The notes under the pieces were generated by a model. The model searched no databases, was not told the origin of the DNA, and saw only the letters and a program-made list of their open reading frames with translations. From Acanthamoeba sp. SK_2022b (Eukaryota; Discosea; Longamoebia; Acanthamoebidae), in assembly GCA_027943245.1 (NCBI GenBank), contig JANDJZ010000167.1, positions 1 to 64,000 of the forward strand: a stretch of 64,000 nucleotides of DNA, written 5' to 3'. How positions within the stretch are numbered: position 1 is the stretch's first letter; each line of letters begins with the position of its first letter. Both the position numbers and the translations under genes were made by a program. Shown here piece after piece: positions 1-8,195 of the stretch.

Positions 1-162
1 CCCAAAAATTTGCGATCGTTCTAATGTCTGCGTGCGATATCACTGGGCAAAACTTCAAAAAAGCCCCCGCGTTTGTTATATTATTGTGCAATTAAGCGGT
101 GTGTTCGGCGCCAATCGCCGCACCGGTAAAACCCGAGTATTTCGTCTCGCAGAGATAACGAC

Positions 163-642
163 ATGTTAGATTTTCGCTTTCCGACAGCGTTGCAAATGGT
201 CCTTAGCGTCGCCGTAGCTGAGAAGCAGGGCATGCGTTCGACGAGCGCCACCCTCGCCGCCGCTCTGGAAGCCAACCCCAGCTTTATCCGCAAACTGATG
301 GTCCCGCTGACCAAAGACGGCATCATCGTTTCCACCCTGGGCCGAAACGGCTCTATCCACCTTGGCCGCCCGGCGGAAGAGATCACCCTGCGGGACATCT
401 ATCTGGCGGTGATCGACGACAAGCGCATCTGGGCTTCCCGCCCTGAAGTGCCGGCCCGCTGCCTGGTGAGCGCCAACGCCTGCTGGTATTTCAAATCGGT
501 GGTGAACGAGGCCGAGCAGGCTTCGCTTGCGGTGCTGGCGCGCCACACCGTGGCCGATTCGCTGGCCGAACTGGAGCGGGGCGACAAGCGCGCCTGCGCG
601 GAATACGCCGCCGAGCAAGAGGCCGAAGCCGCCGGTAAATAA
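163..642 (+). CDS. Rrf2-family transcriptional regulator
   Basis: The 159-residue protein has the Rrf2 layout: an N-terminal winged helix-turn-helix (about residues 1-70, with TALQMVLSVAVAE and the recognition stretch NPSFIRKLMVPLTKDG) and a C-terminal dimerisation helix. Three cysteines (in RCLVSANACW and RACAEY) lie in and after the region that ligates Fe-S clusters in IscR and NsrR, but the canonical spacing is not obvious, so it may sense redox state or nothing at all. It stands alone, convergent with the sdeAB operon and separated from it by a terminator. No autoregulatory site was identified in the AT-rich upstream region. Confidence 0.85.
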   Translation: MLDFRFPTALQMVLSVAVAEKQGMRSTSATLAAALEANPSFIRKLMVPLTKDGIIVSTLGRNGSIHLGRPAEEITLRDIYLAVIDDKRIWASRPEVPARCLVSANACWYFKSVVNEAEQASLAVLARHTVADSLAELERGDKRACAEYAAEQEAEAAGK

Positions 643-659
643 TCGCGGATCGCATGCAT

Positions 660-690
660 AAAAAAGGTCGGGCAATGCCCGACCTTTTTG
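660..690. terminator. Bidirectional intrinsic terminator
   Basis: The inverted repeat GGTCGGGC / GCCCGACC is flanked by an A-run on the left and a T-run on the right. It can end both the Rrf2-regulator transcript (+) and the sdeAB transcript (-). Confidence 0.85.
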
Positions 691-706
691 CATGTTAAGA
701 CGATGA

Positions 707-3700
707 TTACGCCGTCTGCGGTTGCGCTTTGCGTGCCACCAGGCGCCGCAGGGTGACGTAGAACACCGGCGTCAGGAACAGCCCGAACAGGGTGACCCCC
801 AACATGCCGGAGAACACCGTGATGCCGGTGACGCCACGCACCTCGGCGCCGGCGCCGTGGCCGAGGATCAGCGGGATGGTGCCGGCGATGAAGGCGATAG
901 AGGTCATCACGATCGGCCGCAACCGCAGGCGACAGGCCTCCAGCGCCGCCTCGACGATGCCTTTGCCCTGCATTTCCAGCTCGCGGGCGAACTCGACGAT
1001 CAGAATGGCGTTTTTGCAGGCCAACCCCATCAGAACGACCAGCCCGACCTGCACGAACACATTGTTGTCGCCGCCGGTCAGCCACACGCCGAACAGCGCC
1101 GACAGCATGGTCATCGGCACGATCAGGATCACCGCCAGCGGCAGCGTCCAGCTTTCGTACAGCGCCGCCAGCGCGAGGAACGCCAGCAGCACCGCCACCG
1201 GGAACACCACCAGCGCGGCGTTGCCCTGGGTCGATTGTTGGTAGCTCAGATCGGTCCACTGGATATTCATGCCGTTCGGCAGCAGCTTGCCGGCCATTTG
1301 CGTCAGCGCGCCCATCGCCTGGGTAGAGGAGAGCACGCGCGGATCGGCGTCGCCGATCAGGTCCGCCGCCGGGAAGCCGTTATAACGGATCACCGGATCC
1401 GGGCCGTAGGTGGTACCGATGCTGACCATACTGCCGATCGGCACCATTTCGCCCTTGTCGTTGCGGGTGCGCAGGTTGGCGATGTCCTCCACGCTGTCGC
1501 GGAACTGGCCGTCGGCCTGCGCCATCACCTTCCAGGTGCGGCCGTAGCGGTTGAAGTCGTTGATGTAAGACGAACCGAGGTAGGTCTGCAGCGTGCTGAA
1601 CAGCGCATTAAGCGGTACCCCTTGCGCCTTGGCCTTGTCGCGATCGATTTTGGCGTCCAGCTGCGGCACGTTGGCCTGATACGAGGAGATCGGGAACCCC
1701 ATCCCCGGCGTTTGCATAATGGCGCCGGACATGGTGTTGATCGCCGTTTGCAACGCGCCGTAGCCCAGCCCGGCACGATCCTGCACGTACAGCGAATAGC
1801 CGGAGCCTTGGCCAATGCCGAGGATCGGCGGCGGCATGATTGAGAAGGCGAAGCCTTCCTGAATCTGTGAAATGCGCGCGTTGATCTCGGCGTTGATCTG
1901 CGCCGCGGTGCGGGTACGGGTGCTCAACGACTCCAGCGCGAAGAACACCGTGCCGGTATTCGGCGTATTGGTGAACTGCAGCGCATTCAGGCCGGGGAAG
2001 GCCACCGCATCGGTGACGCCGTCCACGCTCAGGCCGATGGCGCTCATCTTGCGGATCACTGCATCGGTACGCTCCAGCGAGGCGCCTTCTGGCATCTTAA
2101 CGCCGCCGATCAGGTACAGCTTGTCCTGCGTCGGGATAAAGCCGCCGGGTACGGTCTTGAACATCACGCCGGCGGCGGCCAGCAGCAGCAGGTAGACGAC
2201 GAACACCGCGCCGCGCCGGCCCAGCACGCGGGAGACGCCGCGCTGATAGCGTTGCGAGCCGCTGGCGAAGAAGCGGTTGAACGGCCGGAACAGCCAGCCG
2301 AACAGCCGGTCAATCAGGCGTGACGGCAGATCTTTCGGCGCGCCGTGCGGTTTAAGCAAGCGCGCCGCCAGCGCCGGCGACAGGGTCAGCGAGTTGATGG
2401 CGGAGATCACCGTCGAGATGGCGATGGTGACGGCGAACTGCTTGTAGAACTGGCCAGTAACGCCGGAGAGGAACGCCATCGGCACGAACACCGCACACAG
2501 CACCACGGCGATGGCGATGATCGGGCCGGAGACCTCGCGCATCGCCTGGTGCGCCGCCGCCAGCGGCGACAGCCCCTCTTCGATATTACGCTCGACGTTT
2601 TCCACCACCACGATGGCGTCATCCACCACGATGCCGATCGCCAGCACCAGCCCGAACAGGCTGAGGGTATTGAGCGAAAAGCCCAGCATATACAGCGCGG
2701 CAAAGGTGCCGACCACGGAGATCGGGACCGCCAGCAGCGGAATGATCGAGGCGCGCCAGGTCTGCAGGAACAGAATGACCACCAGCACCACCAGGATCAC
2801 CGCTTCCAGCAGGGTATCCACCACCGCGCGGATCGAATCGCGCACGAACACCGTCGGATCGTAAGGCGATTTCCAACTCATGCCGTCCGGGAAGCGGGTC
2901 GCCAGCTCGGCCATCTTGCCGCGCACCGCGTCAGACAGCTCGATGGCGTTGGCGCCCGGCGACTGGAAGATACCGATACCGACCGCATCCTTGTTATTGA
3001 GCTGGGCGCGCAGCGCGTAGCTGCCGGAGCCCATTTCGATGCGCGCCACGTCGCGCAACCGTACGATCTCGCCGTTGTCGCCGCTCTTGAGGATGATGTT
3101 GCCGAACTCTTCTTCGGTTTGCAGGCGGCCCTGGGCGTTGATCGACAGCAGATAGTCGCTGCGCGTCGGCATCGGCTCCGCGCCGAGCTGGCCGGCGGAG
3201 ACCTGCACGTTTTGTTCCTGCATGGCGCTCACCACGTCGGAGGCGGTCAGGCCACGCGCGGCGACCTTGTTCGGATCGAGCCAAATGCGCATCGCGTACT
3301 CACCGGCGCCGAAGATCTGCACCTGGCCGACGCCCGGCAGACGGGCGAGCTCATCCTTGACCTTCAGGGTGGCGTAGTTACGCAGGTACAGCGAGTCGTA
3401 CTTGCCGGAAGGCGAGACCAGATGCACCACCAGCGTCAGCGCCGGGGACTGCTTCTGAGTGGTGATGCCCTGGCGGCGCACGTCTTCCGGCAGGCGCGCT
3501 TCGGCCTGCGCCACGCGGTTTTGCACCTGTACCTGCGCCTGATCGGGATCGGTGCCGGGGCGGAAGGTGACGGTGGTCACCAGCACGCCGTCGGAACCGG
3601 CGACCGATTTCATGTACATCATGTTTTCGACGCCGTTGATCGCTTCTTCCAGCGGCGTGGCCACCGTTTCAGCGATCTCTTTCGGGTTGGCGCCCGGGTA

Positions 3701-3850
3701 TTCGGCGCGCACCTGCACGCTGGGCGGTACCACGTCCGGGTACTCGCTGATCGGCAGCAGCGGGATGGCGATCGCCCCGGCGACAAAAATCAGGATCGAC
3801 AGCACCGCGGCAAAGATCGGCCGGTCGATGAAAAAACGGGAAAAGTCCAT
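707..3850 (-). CDS. sdeB: RND multidrug efflux pump, inner-membrane transporter (SdeB-like)
   Basis: This is a 1047-residue HAE1-type RND transporter, the usual AcrB/MexF length. It starts with MDFSRFFIDRPIFAAVLSIL, followed by the porter-domain motif SEYPDVVPP. The proton-relay aspartates are in GIVVDDAIVVVENVERN (TM4) and the relay lysine in LACKNAILIVEF (TM10). It would exchange protons for drugs in the inner membrane and form a tripartite pump with the adaptor encoded 24 bp upstream and an outer-membrane channel not encoded here. The adjacent MarA-type activator matches the described S. marcescens sdeR/sdeAB locus. The RND family is certain; the name sdeB rests on this context. Confidence 0.85.
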   Translation of the reverse strand: MDFSRFFIDRPIFAAVLSILIFVAGAIAIPLLPISEYPDVVPPSVQVRAEYPGANPKEIAETVATPLEEAINGVENMMYMKSVAGSDGVLVTTVTFRPGTDPDQAQVQVQNRVAQAEARLPEDVRRQGITTQKQSPALTLVVHLVSPSGKYDSLYLRNYATLKVKDELARLPGVGQVQIFGAGEYAMRIWLDPNKVAARGLTASDVVSAMQEQNVQVSAGQLGAEPMPTRSDYLLSINAQGRLQTEEEFGNIILKSGDNGEIVRLRDVARIEMGSGSYALRAQLNNKDAVGIGIFQSPGANAIELSDAVRGKMAELATRFPDGMSWKSPYDPTVFVRDSIRAVVDTLLEAVILVVLVVILFLQTWRASIIPLLAVPISVVGTFAALYMLGFSLNTLSLFGLVLAIGIVVDDAIVVVENVERNIEEGLSPLAAAHQAMREVSGPIIAIAVVLCAVFVPMAFLSGVTGQFYKQFAVTIAISTVISAINSLTLSPALAARLLKPHGAPKDLPSRLIDRLFGWLFRPFNRFFASGSQRYQRGVSRVLGRRGAVFVVYLLLLAAAGVMFKTVPGGFIPTQDKLYLIGGVKMPEGASLERTDAVIRKMSAIGLSVDGVTDAVAFPGLNALQFTNTPNTGTVFFALESLSTRTRTAAQINAEINARISQIQEGFAFSIMPPPILGIGQGSGYSLYVQDRAGLGYGALQTAINTMSGAIMQTPGMGFPISSYQANVPQLDAKIDRDKAKAQGVPLNALFSTLQTYLGSSYINDFNRYGRTWKVMAQADGQFRDSVEDIANLRTRNDKGEMVPIGSMVSIGTTYGPDPVIRYNGFPAADLIGDADPRVLSSTQAMGALTQMAGKLLPNGMNIQWTDLSYQQSTQGNAALVVFPVAVLLAFLALAALYESWTLPLAVILIVPMTMLSALFGVWLTGGDNNVFVQVGLVVLMGLACKNAILIVEFARELEMQGKGIVEAALEACRLRLRPIVMTSIAFIAGTIPLILGHGAGAEVRGVTGITVFSGMLGVTLFGLFLTPVFYVTLRRLVARKAQPQTA

Positions 3851-3874
3851 GGGTCAGAAGTCTCTGCTGGGAGC

Positions 3875-5062
3875 TTAGTTAAGTGCGGAGGCGATAGGGT
3901 TCATGGCGACGGCTTTCGCGTCGACCGGCATGCCCGGCATAAACACTTTCTGCATGCCGTCGACGATCACCCGATCGCCGTTTGCCAACCCTTTCTGCAC
4001 GATGCGTAACCCTTCGGCCATGCGGCCCACGTCGATGTCGCGGCGCTGCGCCTTGCCGTCTTTATCGACGATGTAAACGAACTTGCGGTTCTGGTCGGTC
4101 ATCACCGCTTTATCGTCGATCAGCATGGCGTTGAACTCGGCGCTGCCGGGCATCTGTACCCGGGCGAACAGCCCCGGCGTGAAGCGGCGATCGCGGTTGT
4201 CGAGCAGGGCGCGCATGCGGATGGTGCCGGTCCCGGCGTTCAGCTGGTTATCGGTGAAATCCACCAGCCCCTGATGCGGGGTACCGTCTTCGCCTACCAG
4301 GCCGACTTTCACCGGCAGGCGCGCGTCGTGCCGGCCCTGCTGCTGATAGCGCAGGAAGGTGGCTTCATCCACGTCGAAATAGACGTAGACCTTGTCGAGC
4401 GACACCAGCGTCGTCAGCACGCTGGCGCTGTCGCCGGTGGTGACCAGGTTGCCGGCGGTGATCATTGCGCGGCTGGCGCGCCCGTCAATCGGCGCGGTAA
4501 CGCGGGTAAAGTCGAGATTCAGCTGCGCCATGTCGAGCTGGGCCTGTGCCGCCAGCACGTTGCTTTGCGCCTGCGCGGCGGACGACCGGCGCTGCTCCCA
4601 AACTTCCTGAGAGATGGCCTGAGTGCCGATCAGTTTCTCGGTGCGAGAAGATTCGCTGCGCGCCAGGGCGGCCTGGTTGCGTGCCCGCACCAGCTCGGCC
4701 TGCGCCTGTTCGCGTGCGGCGCGGTAGGTGCGATCGTCGATAGTGAACAGCACCTGGCCTTTCTTCACCTCGTCGCCTTCGGTGTAGTTGACCCGCTCGA
4801 TGTAGCCGGAGACCCGTGGGCGCAGCTGCACGCTTTGCACCGCTTCGACCCGGCCGTTGAAGGCATCCCATTGGCTGATGGGCTTGACCACCACGCTGGC
4901 GGCGCTGACCACCGGCGGCGGTGGCGGGGCGTTATGCGCGACGCTGTTGTCGCACCCGGCGAGCAGGGTGGCCAGCAGCACCACCCCGGAGAGCCGCTGG
5001 CCCAGAGCGACGGCGCGCGTGCGGCCGCCGGCGTTGAACGATGAGTTTGGTTGATTTGCCAT
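3875..5062 (-). CDS. sdeA: RND efflux periplasmic adaptor lipoprotein (SdeA-like)
   Basis: This 395-residue membrane-fusion protein has a signal peptide ending in a lipobox (LLAGC, Cys about 37), so it should be anchored in the inner membrane as a lipoprotein. A proline-rich linker (APPPPPVV) follows, then the lipoyl half-motif VSGYIERVNYTEGDEVKKGQVLF, a long alpha-hairpin rich in Ala and Gln (about 105-190), the second lipoyl half (FTRVTAPIDGRAS) and the beta-barrel and membrane-proximal domains. It links the RND pump encoded next to it to an outer-membrane channel. The two genes form an operon, probably transcribed from the 295-bp region shared with the divergent sdeR. Confidence 0.85.
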   Translation of the reverse strand: MANQPNSSFNAGGRTRAVALGQRLSGVVLLATLLAGCDNSVAHNAPPPPPVVSAASVVVKPISQWDAFNGRVEAVQSVQLRPRVSGYIERVNYTEGDEVKKGQVLFTIDDRTYRAAREQAQAELVRARNQAALARSESSRTEKLIGTQAISQEVWEQRRSSAAQAQSNVLAAQAQLDMAQLNLDFTRVTAPIDGRASRAMITAGNLVTTGDSASVLTTLVSLDKVYVYFDVDEATFLRYQQQGRHDARLPVKVGLVGEDGTPHQGLVDFTDNQLNAGTGTIRMRALLDNRDRRFTPGLFARVQMPGSAEFNAMLIDDKAVMTDQNRKFVYIVDKDGKAQRRDIDVGRMAEGLRIVQKGLANGDRVIVDGMQKVFMPGMPVDAKAVAMNPIASALN

Positions 5063-5357
5063 TATTTTTATTCCGATAAGTAAGCGCGGTCAGGCCCCAT
5101 ACCCGGCCCTGTTCTCCGGGATTCGCCCCCGCGCCGGCGTGCGGCGAGGGGGCGGCTGCGCCCAGCAGCGGCGCAGCGTTAGGTTTTGAAACACATTGGT
5201 GTCACATTAATGTATCAATATCGGTTACATTAATTGGGTGGAGTATAGTGGCGGCTTTCTGGTAAATGCAATAATAAAAATTGCATTTAAAGCGAAACTG
5301 TTGCAACGTATGTGCATCGGGCAGAGGGTGACACTGCCGAATGATGGGAGCATCAGC

Positions 5358-5714
5358 ATGAACACTACGGGCTTTATTACCGATTTGAAGGCGTGGATCG
5401 ACAACAATCTGGAAGAGAAACTGGATATCAACACCGTGGCGGACCGCGCGGGCTATTCCAAATGGCATCTGCAGCGCATGTTCAAACGCCAGACCGGCTA
5501 CGCGCTGGGGGAGTATATCCGCATGCAAAAACTGAAAGTGTCGGCGGAGCGCCTGGCCAACAGCGGCGAGCCTATCGTCAGCGTGGCGATTTCGCTCGGC
5601 TTCGACTCACAGCAGTCATTCAACCGCAGCTTCAAACGCCAGTTTGGCCAAACGCCGGGCGACTGGCGCCGCGCGTTGGCGCAGCCGGCGTCTATGGGGC
5701 GCACGCACCACTGA
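5358..5714 (+). CDS. sdeR: MarA/SoxS-type AraC-family activator (SdeR-like)
   Basis: The protein of 118 residues is a single AraC/XylS DNA-binding domain with two helix-turn-helix motifs (WHLQRMFKRQTGYALGEYIR and SVAISLGFDSQQSFNRSFKRQFGQTPGDWR) and no ligand domain, like MarA, SoxS and Rob. The ATG at 5358 is preferred over an upstream in-frame GTG at 5238 because GGGAG sits 8-9 bases before it and because MarA-size proteins start at this point. It is divergent from sdeA, as expected for the activator of the efflux operon, and followed by its own terminator. A mar/sox-box was not assigned. Confidence 0.85.
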   Translation: MNTTGFITDLKAWIDNNLEEKLDINTVADRAGYSKWHLQRMFKRQTGYALGEYIRMQKLKVSAERLANSGEPIVSVAISLGFDSQQSFNRSFKRQFGQTPGDWRRALAQPASMGRTHH

Positions 5715-5733
5715 GCGGTTGGGCAGTGGGGAT

Positions 5734-5767
5734 AAAAAAGCCTGAATTTGCGTTCGGGCTTTTTTGT
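5734..5767 (+). terminator. Intrinsic terminator after sdeR
   Basis: AAAAAAGCCTGAA and TTCGGGCTTTTTTG form a hairpin with a T-tract. Nearly the same hairpin recurs in the tRNA-Ser repeat units at 6590-7115. Confidence 0.8.
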
Positions 5768-5783
5768 CTCTATCCGTGGGGAT

Positions 5784-6494
5784 TCAAAAGTTGTCGCAAC
5801 TGCCTGACTTCGCCACCGTGTCGCTGTCGCGGCAGAATATGCGAATCGCCTCGTTGAGGGAGTTTGAACGAGAAGGCGTCCAGTAGTTTTCAATGACCAG
5901 GTAGCGAACGGTGTGCTGGCGGGAGTGGAAGCCAAGGACGTCAAATATGCCTTCAATAGCGGCAAGTACAGGGTTCGACGAGTCGATTTCATAACGAATA
6001 TCGACGATGGCCGCCTCCGGCGCCATCCAGGTGCGATTGGAAAGCGGCGGCACGCGAAACTTGAATGAGGAGTTCGCGGATAGGCGCTGGCCATCAAGCT
6101 CTTTAAATTCTGCGGCGGGAACATAGCTCTGGTTGCCGCCCGGCAAGGTGATCTGCCCTTTTTCGTCGCGGGTGGCATACACATCCTCGGTGACTTTGTA
6201 GATCACTTGCTGGACGTCGGGGGGAATGATGCGGAAGGATTTTACGGTACGATCCGAAGGCGTGTCGTTTGTCAGTTGGAACTCATAGGCTCTTCCGACG
6301 GATTGAACGAAAGCTAATGAAACGCTGCCGGCGAAATACTGATAGGCGGCGCCCAATATCGCCACGAGAATCCCAGAGCCTACCAAAAATGCCGATACTT
6401 TCGCCAAACGGTTATTCGATTTTTCTTTAACGGGGCCTGTCTTTGGCCGCGGGGCATTGCCTTTCTTCTTACGCGCCACGTTTCTCCCTTGCAT
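5784..6494 (-). CDS. Unrecognised protein with one N-terminal membrane segment
   Basis: This 236-residue protein is not recognised. A basic, lysine-rich N-terminus (residues 1-30, ARKKKGNAPRPK) precedes a single hydrophobic segment (about 33-55, VSAFLVGSGILVAILGAAYQYFA). The remaining 180 residues are polar and probably periplasmic, with a beta-rich character (AYEFQLTNDTPSDRTVKSFRI). Two cysteines near the C-terminus (FCRDSD, SGSCDNF) could pair. It stands alone between sdeR and the tRNA-Ser repeat array, with its stop close to the sdeR terminator. Base composition is a little lower in GC than its neighbours. Function unknown. Confidence 0.7.
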   Translation of the reverse strand: MQGRNVARKKKGNAPRPKTGPVKEKSNNRLAKVSAFLVGSGILVAILGAAYQYFAGSVSLAFVQSVGRAYEFQLTNDTPSDRTVKSFRIIPPDVQQVIYKVTEDVYATRDEKGQITLPGGNQSYVPAAEFKELDGQRLSANSSFKFRVPPLSNRTWMAPEAAIVDIRYEIDSSNPVLAAIEGIFDVLGFHSRQHTVRYLVIENYWTPSRSNSLNEAIRIFCRDSDTVAKSGSCDNF

Positions 6495-6557
6495 TACGCA
6501 TTGGCCTACCTATATGAGGGTATTATGATCGACAGCTTATGCCGCTGTCGAGGGGGC

Positions 6558-7124
6558 GCTCTCTGGCCGGTGCGCTATGCAAACAGAAAAGCCTGAACTT
6601 TCGCCCAGGCTTTCTCGTTAGAATATGGCGGTGAGGGAGGGATAGATTCGCTGCGCTCACCCTGCGGGCCGCCGTTGGCGGTCCCAAACGCAGGCGTTTT
6701 GTCGAACCCTGTCGAGGGTTCTTACCCTCCCGGTCGGTGCGTTATGCAAACAAAAAAGCCCGAACGCGAGTTCAGGCTTCTTCGTAGAATATGGCGGTGA
6801 GGGAGGGATTGATTCGCTGCGCTCACCCTGCGGGCCGCCGTTGGCGGTCCAAAACGCGGGCGTTTTGTCGAACCCTGTCGAGGGTTCTCCCCCTCCCGGT
6901 CGGTGCGCTATGCAAACAAAAAAGCCTGAACTTTCGCTCAGGCTTTCTCGTTAGAATATGGCGGTGAGGGAGGGATAGATTCGCTGCGCTCACCCTGCGG
7001 GCCGCCGTTGGCGGTCCAAAACGCAAGCGTTTTGTCGAACCCTGTCGAGGGTTCTCACCTCCCTGTCAGTGCGCTATGCATACAAAAAAGCCTGAACTTT
7101 CGCTCAGGCTTTCTCGTTAGAATA
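6558..7124 (-). repeat. Tandem ~166-bp repeats carrying tRNA-Ser 3' ends
   Basis: Read on the minus strand, this lies directly downstream of the tRNA-Ser at 7125-7210. Copies of the last ~18 bases of the tRNA begin at 6959, 6792 and 6626, giving periods of 166, 167 and 166 bp when counted from 7125. Each unit then has a rho-independent hairpin (AAAGCCTGA...TCAGGCTTTTTT on the minus strand) and an inverted repeat built on GAACCCTCGACAGGGTTCGA, followed by a GC-rich palindromic stretch. A partial unit lies at the left end. The plan resembles the tyrT repeats of E. coli, which also duplicate a tRNA 3' end. Confidence 0.85.
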
Positions 7125-7210
7125 TGGCGGTGAGGAGGATTCGAACCCTCGATACACTTTCGTATACACACTTTCCAGGCGTGCTCCTTCAGCCACTCGG
7201 ACACCTCACC
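7125..7210 (-). tRNA. tRNA-Ser (anticodon GGA), T-arm 2 nt short
   Basis: On the minus strand the gene starts GGTGAGGTGTCCGAGTGG and encodes its CCA. The anticodon loop is CTGGAAA (GGA, serine), and a long variable arm (TATAC GAAA GTGTA) confirms a class II tRNA. The acceptor 5' strand GGTGAGG can pair with CCTCACC. However, between TTCGAAT and that acceptor strand only three bases (CCT) remain where five are needed, so the T-stem is two bases short compared with E. coli serW/serX. Either the tRNA is defective or two G-runs have each lost a base in the assembly. Confidence 0.85.
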
Positions 7211-7251
7211 ATATTTTTTTGTTTGCGAAATCATCGCTGCAACGGGGCGCT

Positions 7252-7280
7252 ACTATAGGGAGTGGGGCCGATCCGGTCAA
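7252..7280 (-). promoter_or_regulatory. Strong sigma-70 promoter for the first tRNA-Ser
   Basis: On the minus strand TTGACC (7275-7280), a 17-bp spacer and TATAGT (7252-7257) are followed by a GC-rich discriminator (AGCGCCCC), typical of stringently controlled stable-RNA promoters. Confidence 0.8.
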
Positions 7281-7440
7281 GAATAATTTCTGTGTTTTTG
7301 TTCGTCCGCTCAAGCCGTGCGCACTTTGCTGGCTGCGGGCGAACGGCAGGGCAGATGTCATGAATGGGCGAAAATCAGCGGTAAGGTTCGTGGATAACCG
7401 GCGGAAATGAGAATCGCGGTCGCAGAGGGGGGATGCGCTG

Positions 7441-7677
7441 AGCACACCCCTCTCGGCGGTGCACCATGCAAAAAAAAAGCCTGGACGCGAATCCAGGCTT
7501 TTCTTTTAAATTTGGCGGTGAAGAGGGGCTTGATTCGCTGCGCTCACCCTGCGGGCCGCCGTTGGCGGTCCAAAACGCAGGCGTTTTGTCGAACCCTGTC
7601 GAGGCTTCTCGCCCCTCTCGGCGGTGCACCATGCAAAAAAAAAAGCCTGGACGCGAATCAGGCTTTCTTTTTAAATT
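7441..7677 (-). repeat. Second tRNA-Ser 3'-end repeat unit
   Basis: Downstream (minus strand) of the second tRNA-Ser, a copy of the tRNA 3' end begins at 7513, 165 bp from the one at 7678. It is followed by a terminator-type hairpin (AAGCCTGG...CCAGGCTT) and the same GAACCCTCGACAGGG-type inverted repeat family as the first array. It lies between tRNA 2 and the promoter of tRNA 1. Confidence 0.8.
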
Positions 7678-7766
7678 TGGCGGTGAGAGAGGGTTCGAAC
7701 CCTCGATACACTTTCGCGTATACACACTTTCCAGGCGTGCTCCTTCAGCCACTCAGACACCTCACC
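7678..7766 (-). tRNA. tRNA-Ser (anticodon GGA), second copy, T-arm 1 nt short
   Basis: Begins GGTGAGGTGTCTGAGTGG on the minus strand, with anticodon GGA, a long variable arm and encoded CCA. The T-arm reads GAGGG TTCGAA CCCTC before TCTCACC, so the loop or stem is one base shorter than normal and the last acceptor pair is G-U. It differs from the first copy in the variable arm and in one D-arm base. Confidence 0.85.
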
Positions 7767-7806
7767 GTTTTGTTGTCGAAAACGCGTTGCGCTGTCGACG
7801 GGCGCT

Positions 7807-7835
7807 AATGTAGGAGAATCTGATCTCAGCGTCAA
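7807..7835 (-). promoter_or_regulatory. Sigma-70 promoter for the second tRNA-Ser
   Basis: Minus-strand TTGACG (7830-7835), 17-bp spacer, TACATT (7807-7812) and the GC discriminator AGCGCCCG. The layout matches the promoter of the first tRNA-Ser. Confidence 0.75.
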
Positions 7836-8195
7836 CCCTCTTATTTCATTCTCATGACTGTTTAGCCAAACTTGCAGCAATTTGCTGATTTACCGAACGA
7901 TATTCCCACTCGCGGCCGCCGGCGGGCAGGGCAGGCAGCGGTTGGAATCCATGAAAGACGATTGTTTGAACTTTTTCTGTACAGATAGCTCAATATGTCG
8001 CCAATGAGATTGGGTTGTTTGCTGTTATATGCATTAATACTGGATTATTAGTCAGATGTGTCGCTAAATGGAATCATGTCGGCGCGGCGTTTTTGGCAAG
8101 GAACATCACGACGCCGCGCAGATTGCCGGGTGACAGGCCGGCGATATCGCAGACAGGGACAGACTCATTACATAATAATGCAGTAGAGGTTCGTT
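7836..8195. other. Intergenic region, no gene seen
   Basis: About 360 bp between the tRNA promoter and the transporter gene. It becomes AT-rich from 7960 onward, where the promoter of the transporter gene must lie. No ORF or RNA structure was recognised. Confidence 0.5.

Noticed and set aside
2345..4009. Open frame of 554 codons antisense to the RND pump gene
   Set aside because: It is rich in His, Arg and Gln, as expected from the opposite strand of a high-GC gene; no motif or start signal.
6558..7766. Regularly spaced repeats that might be a CRISPR-like array
   Set aside because: The period is ~166 bp, the whole unit is repeated rather than repeat-spacer, and each begins with a tRNA-Ser tail. 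This is a tRNA-linked tandem repeat.
7206..7880. Several 60-130 codon frames over the tRNA-Ser region
   Set aside because: They run through tRNA genes, promoters and repeat units and have no ribosome site; they are shadows of repeated GC-rich DNA.
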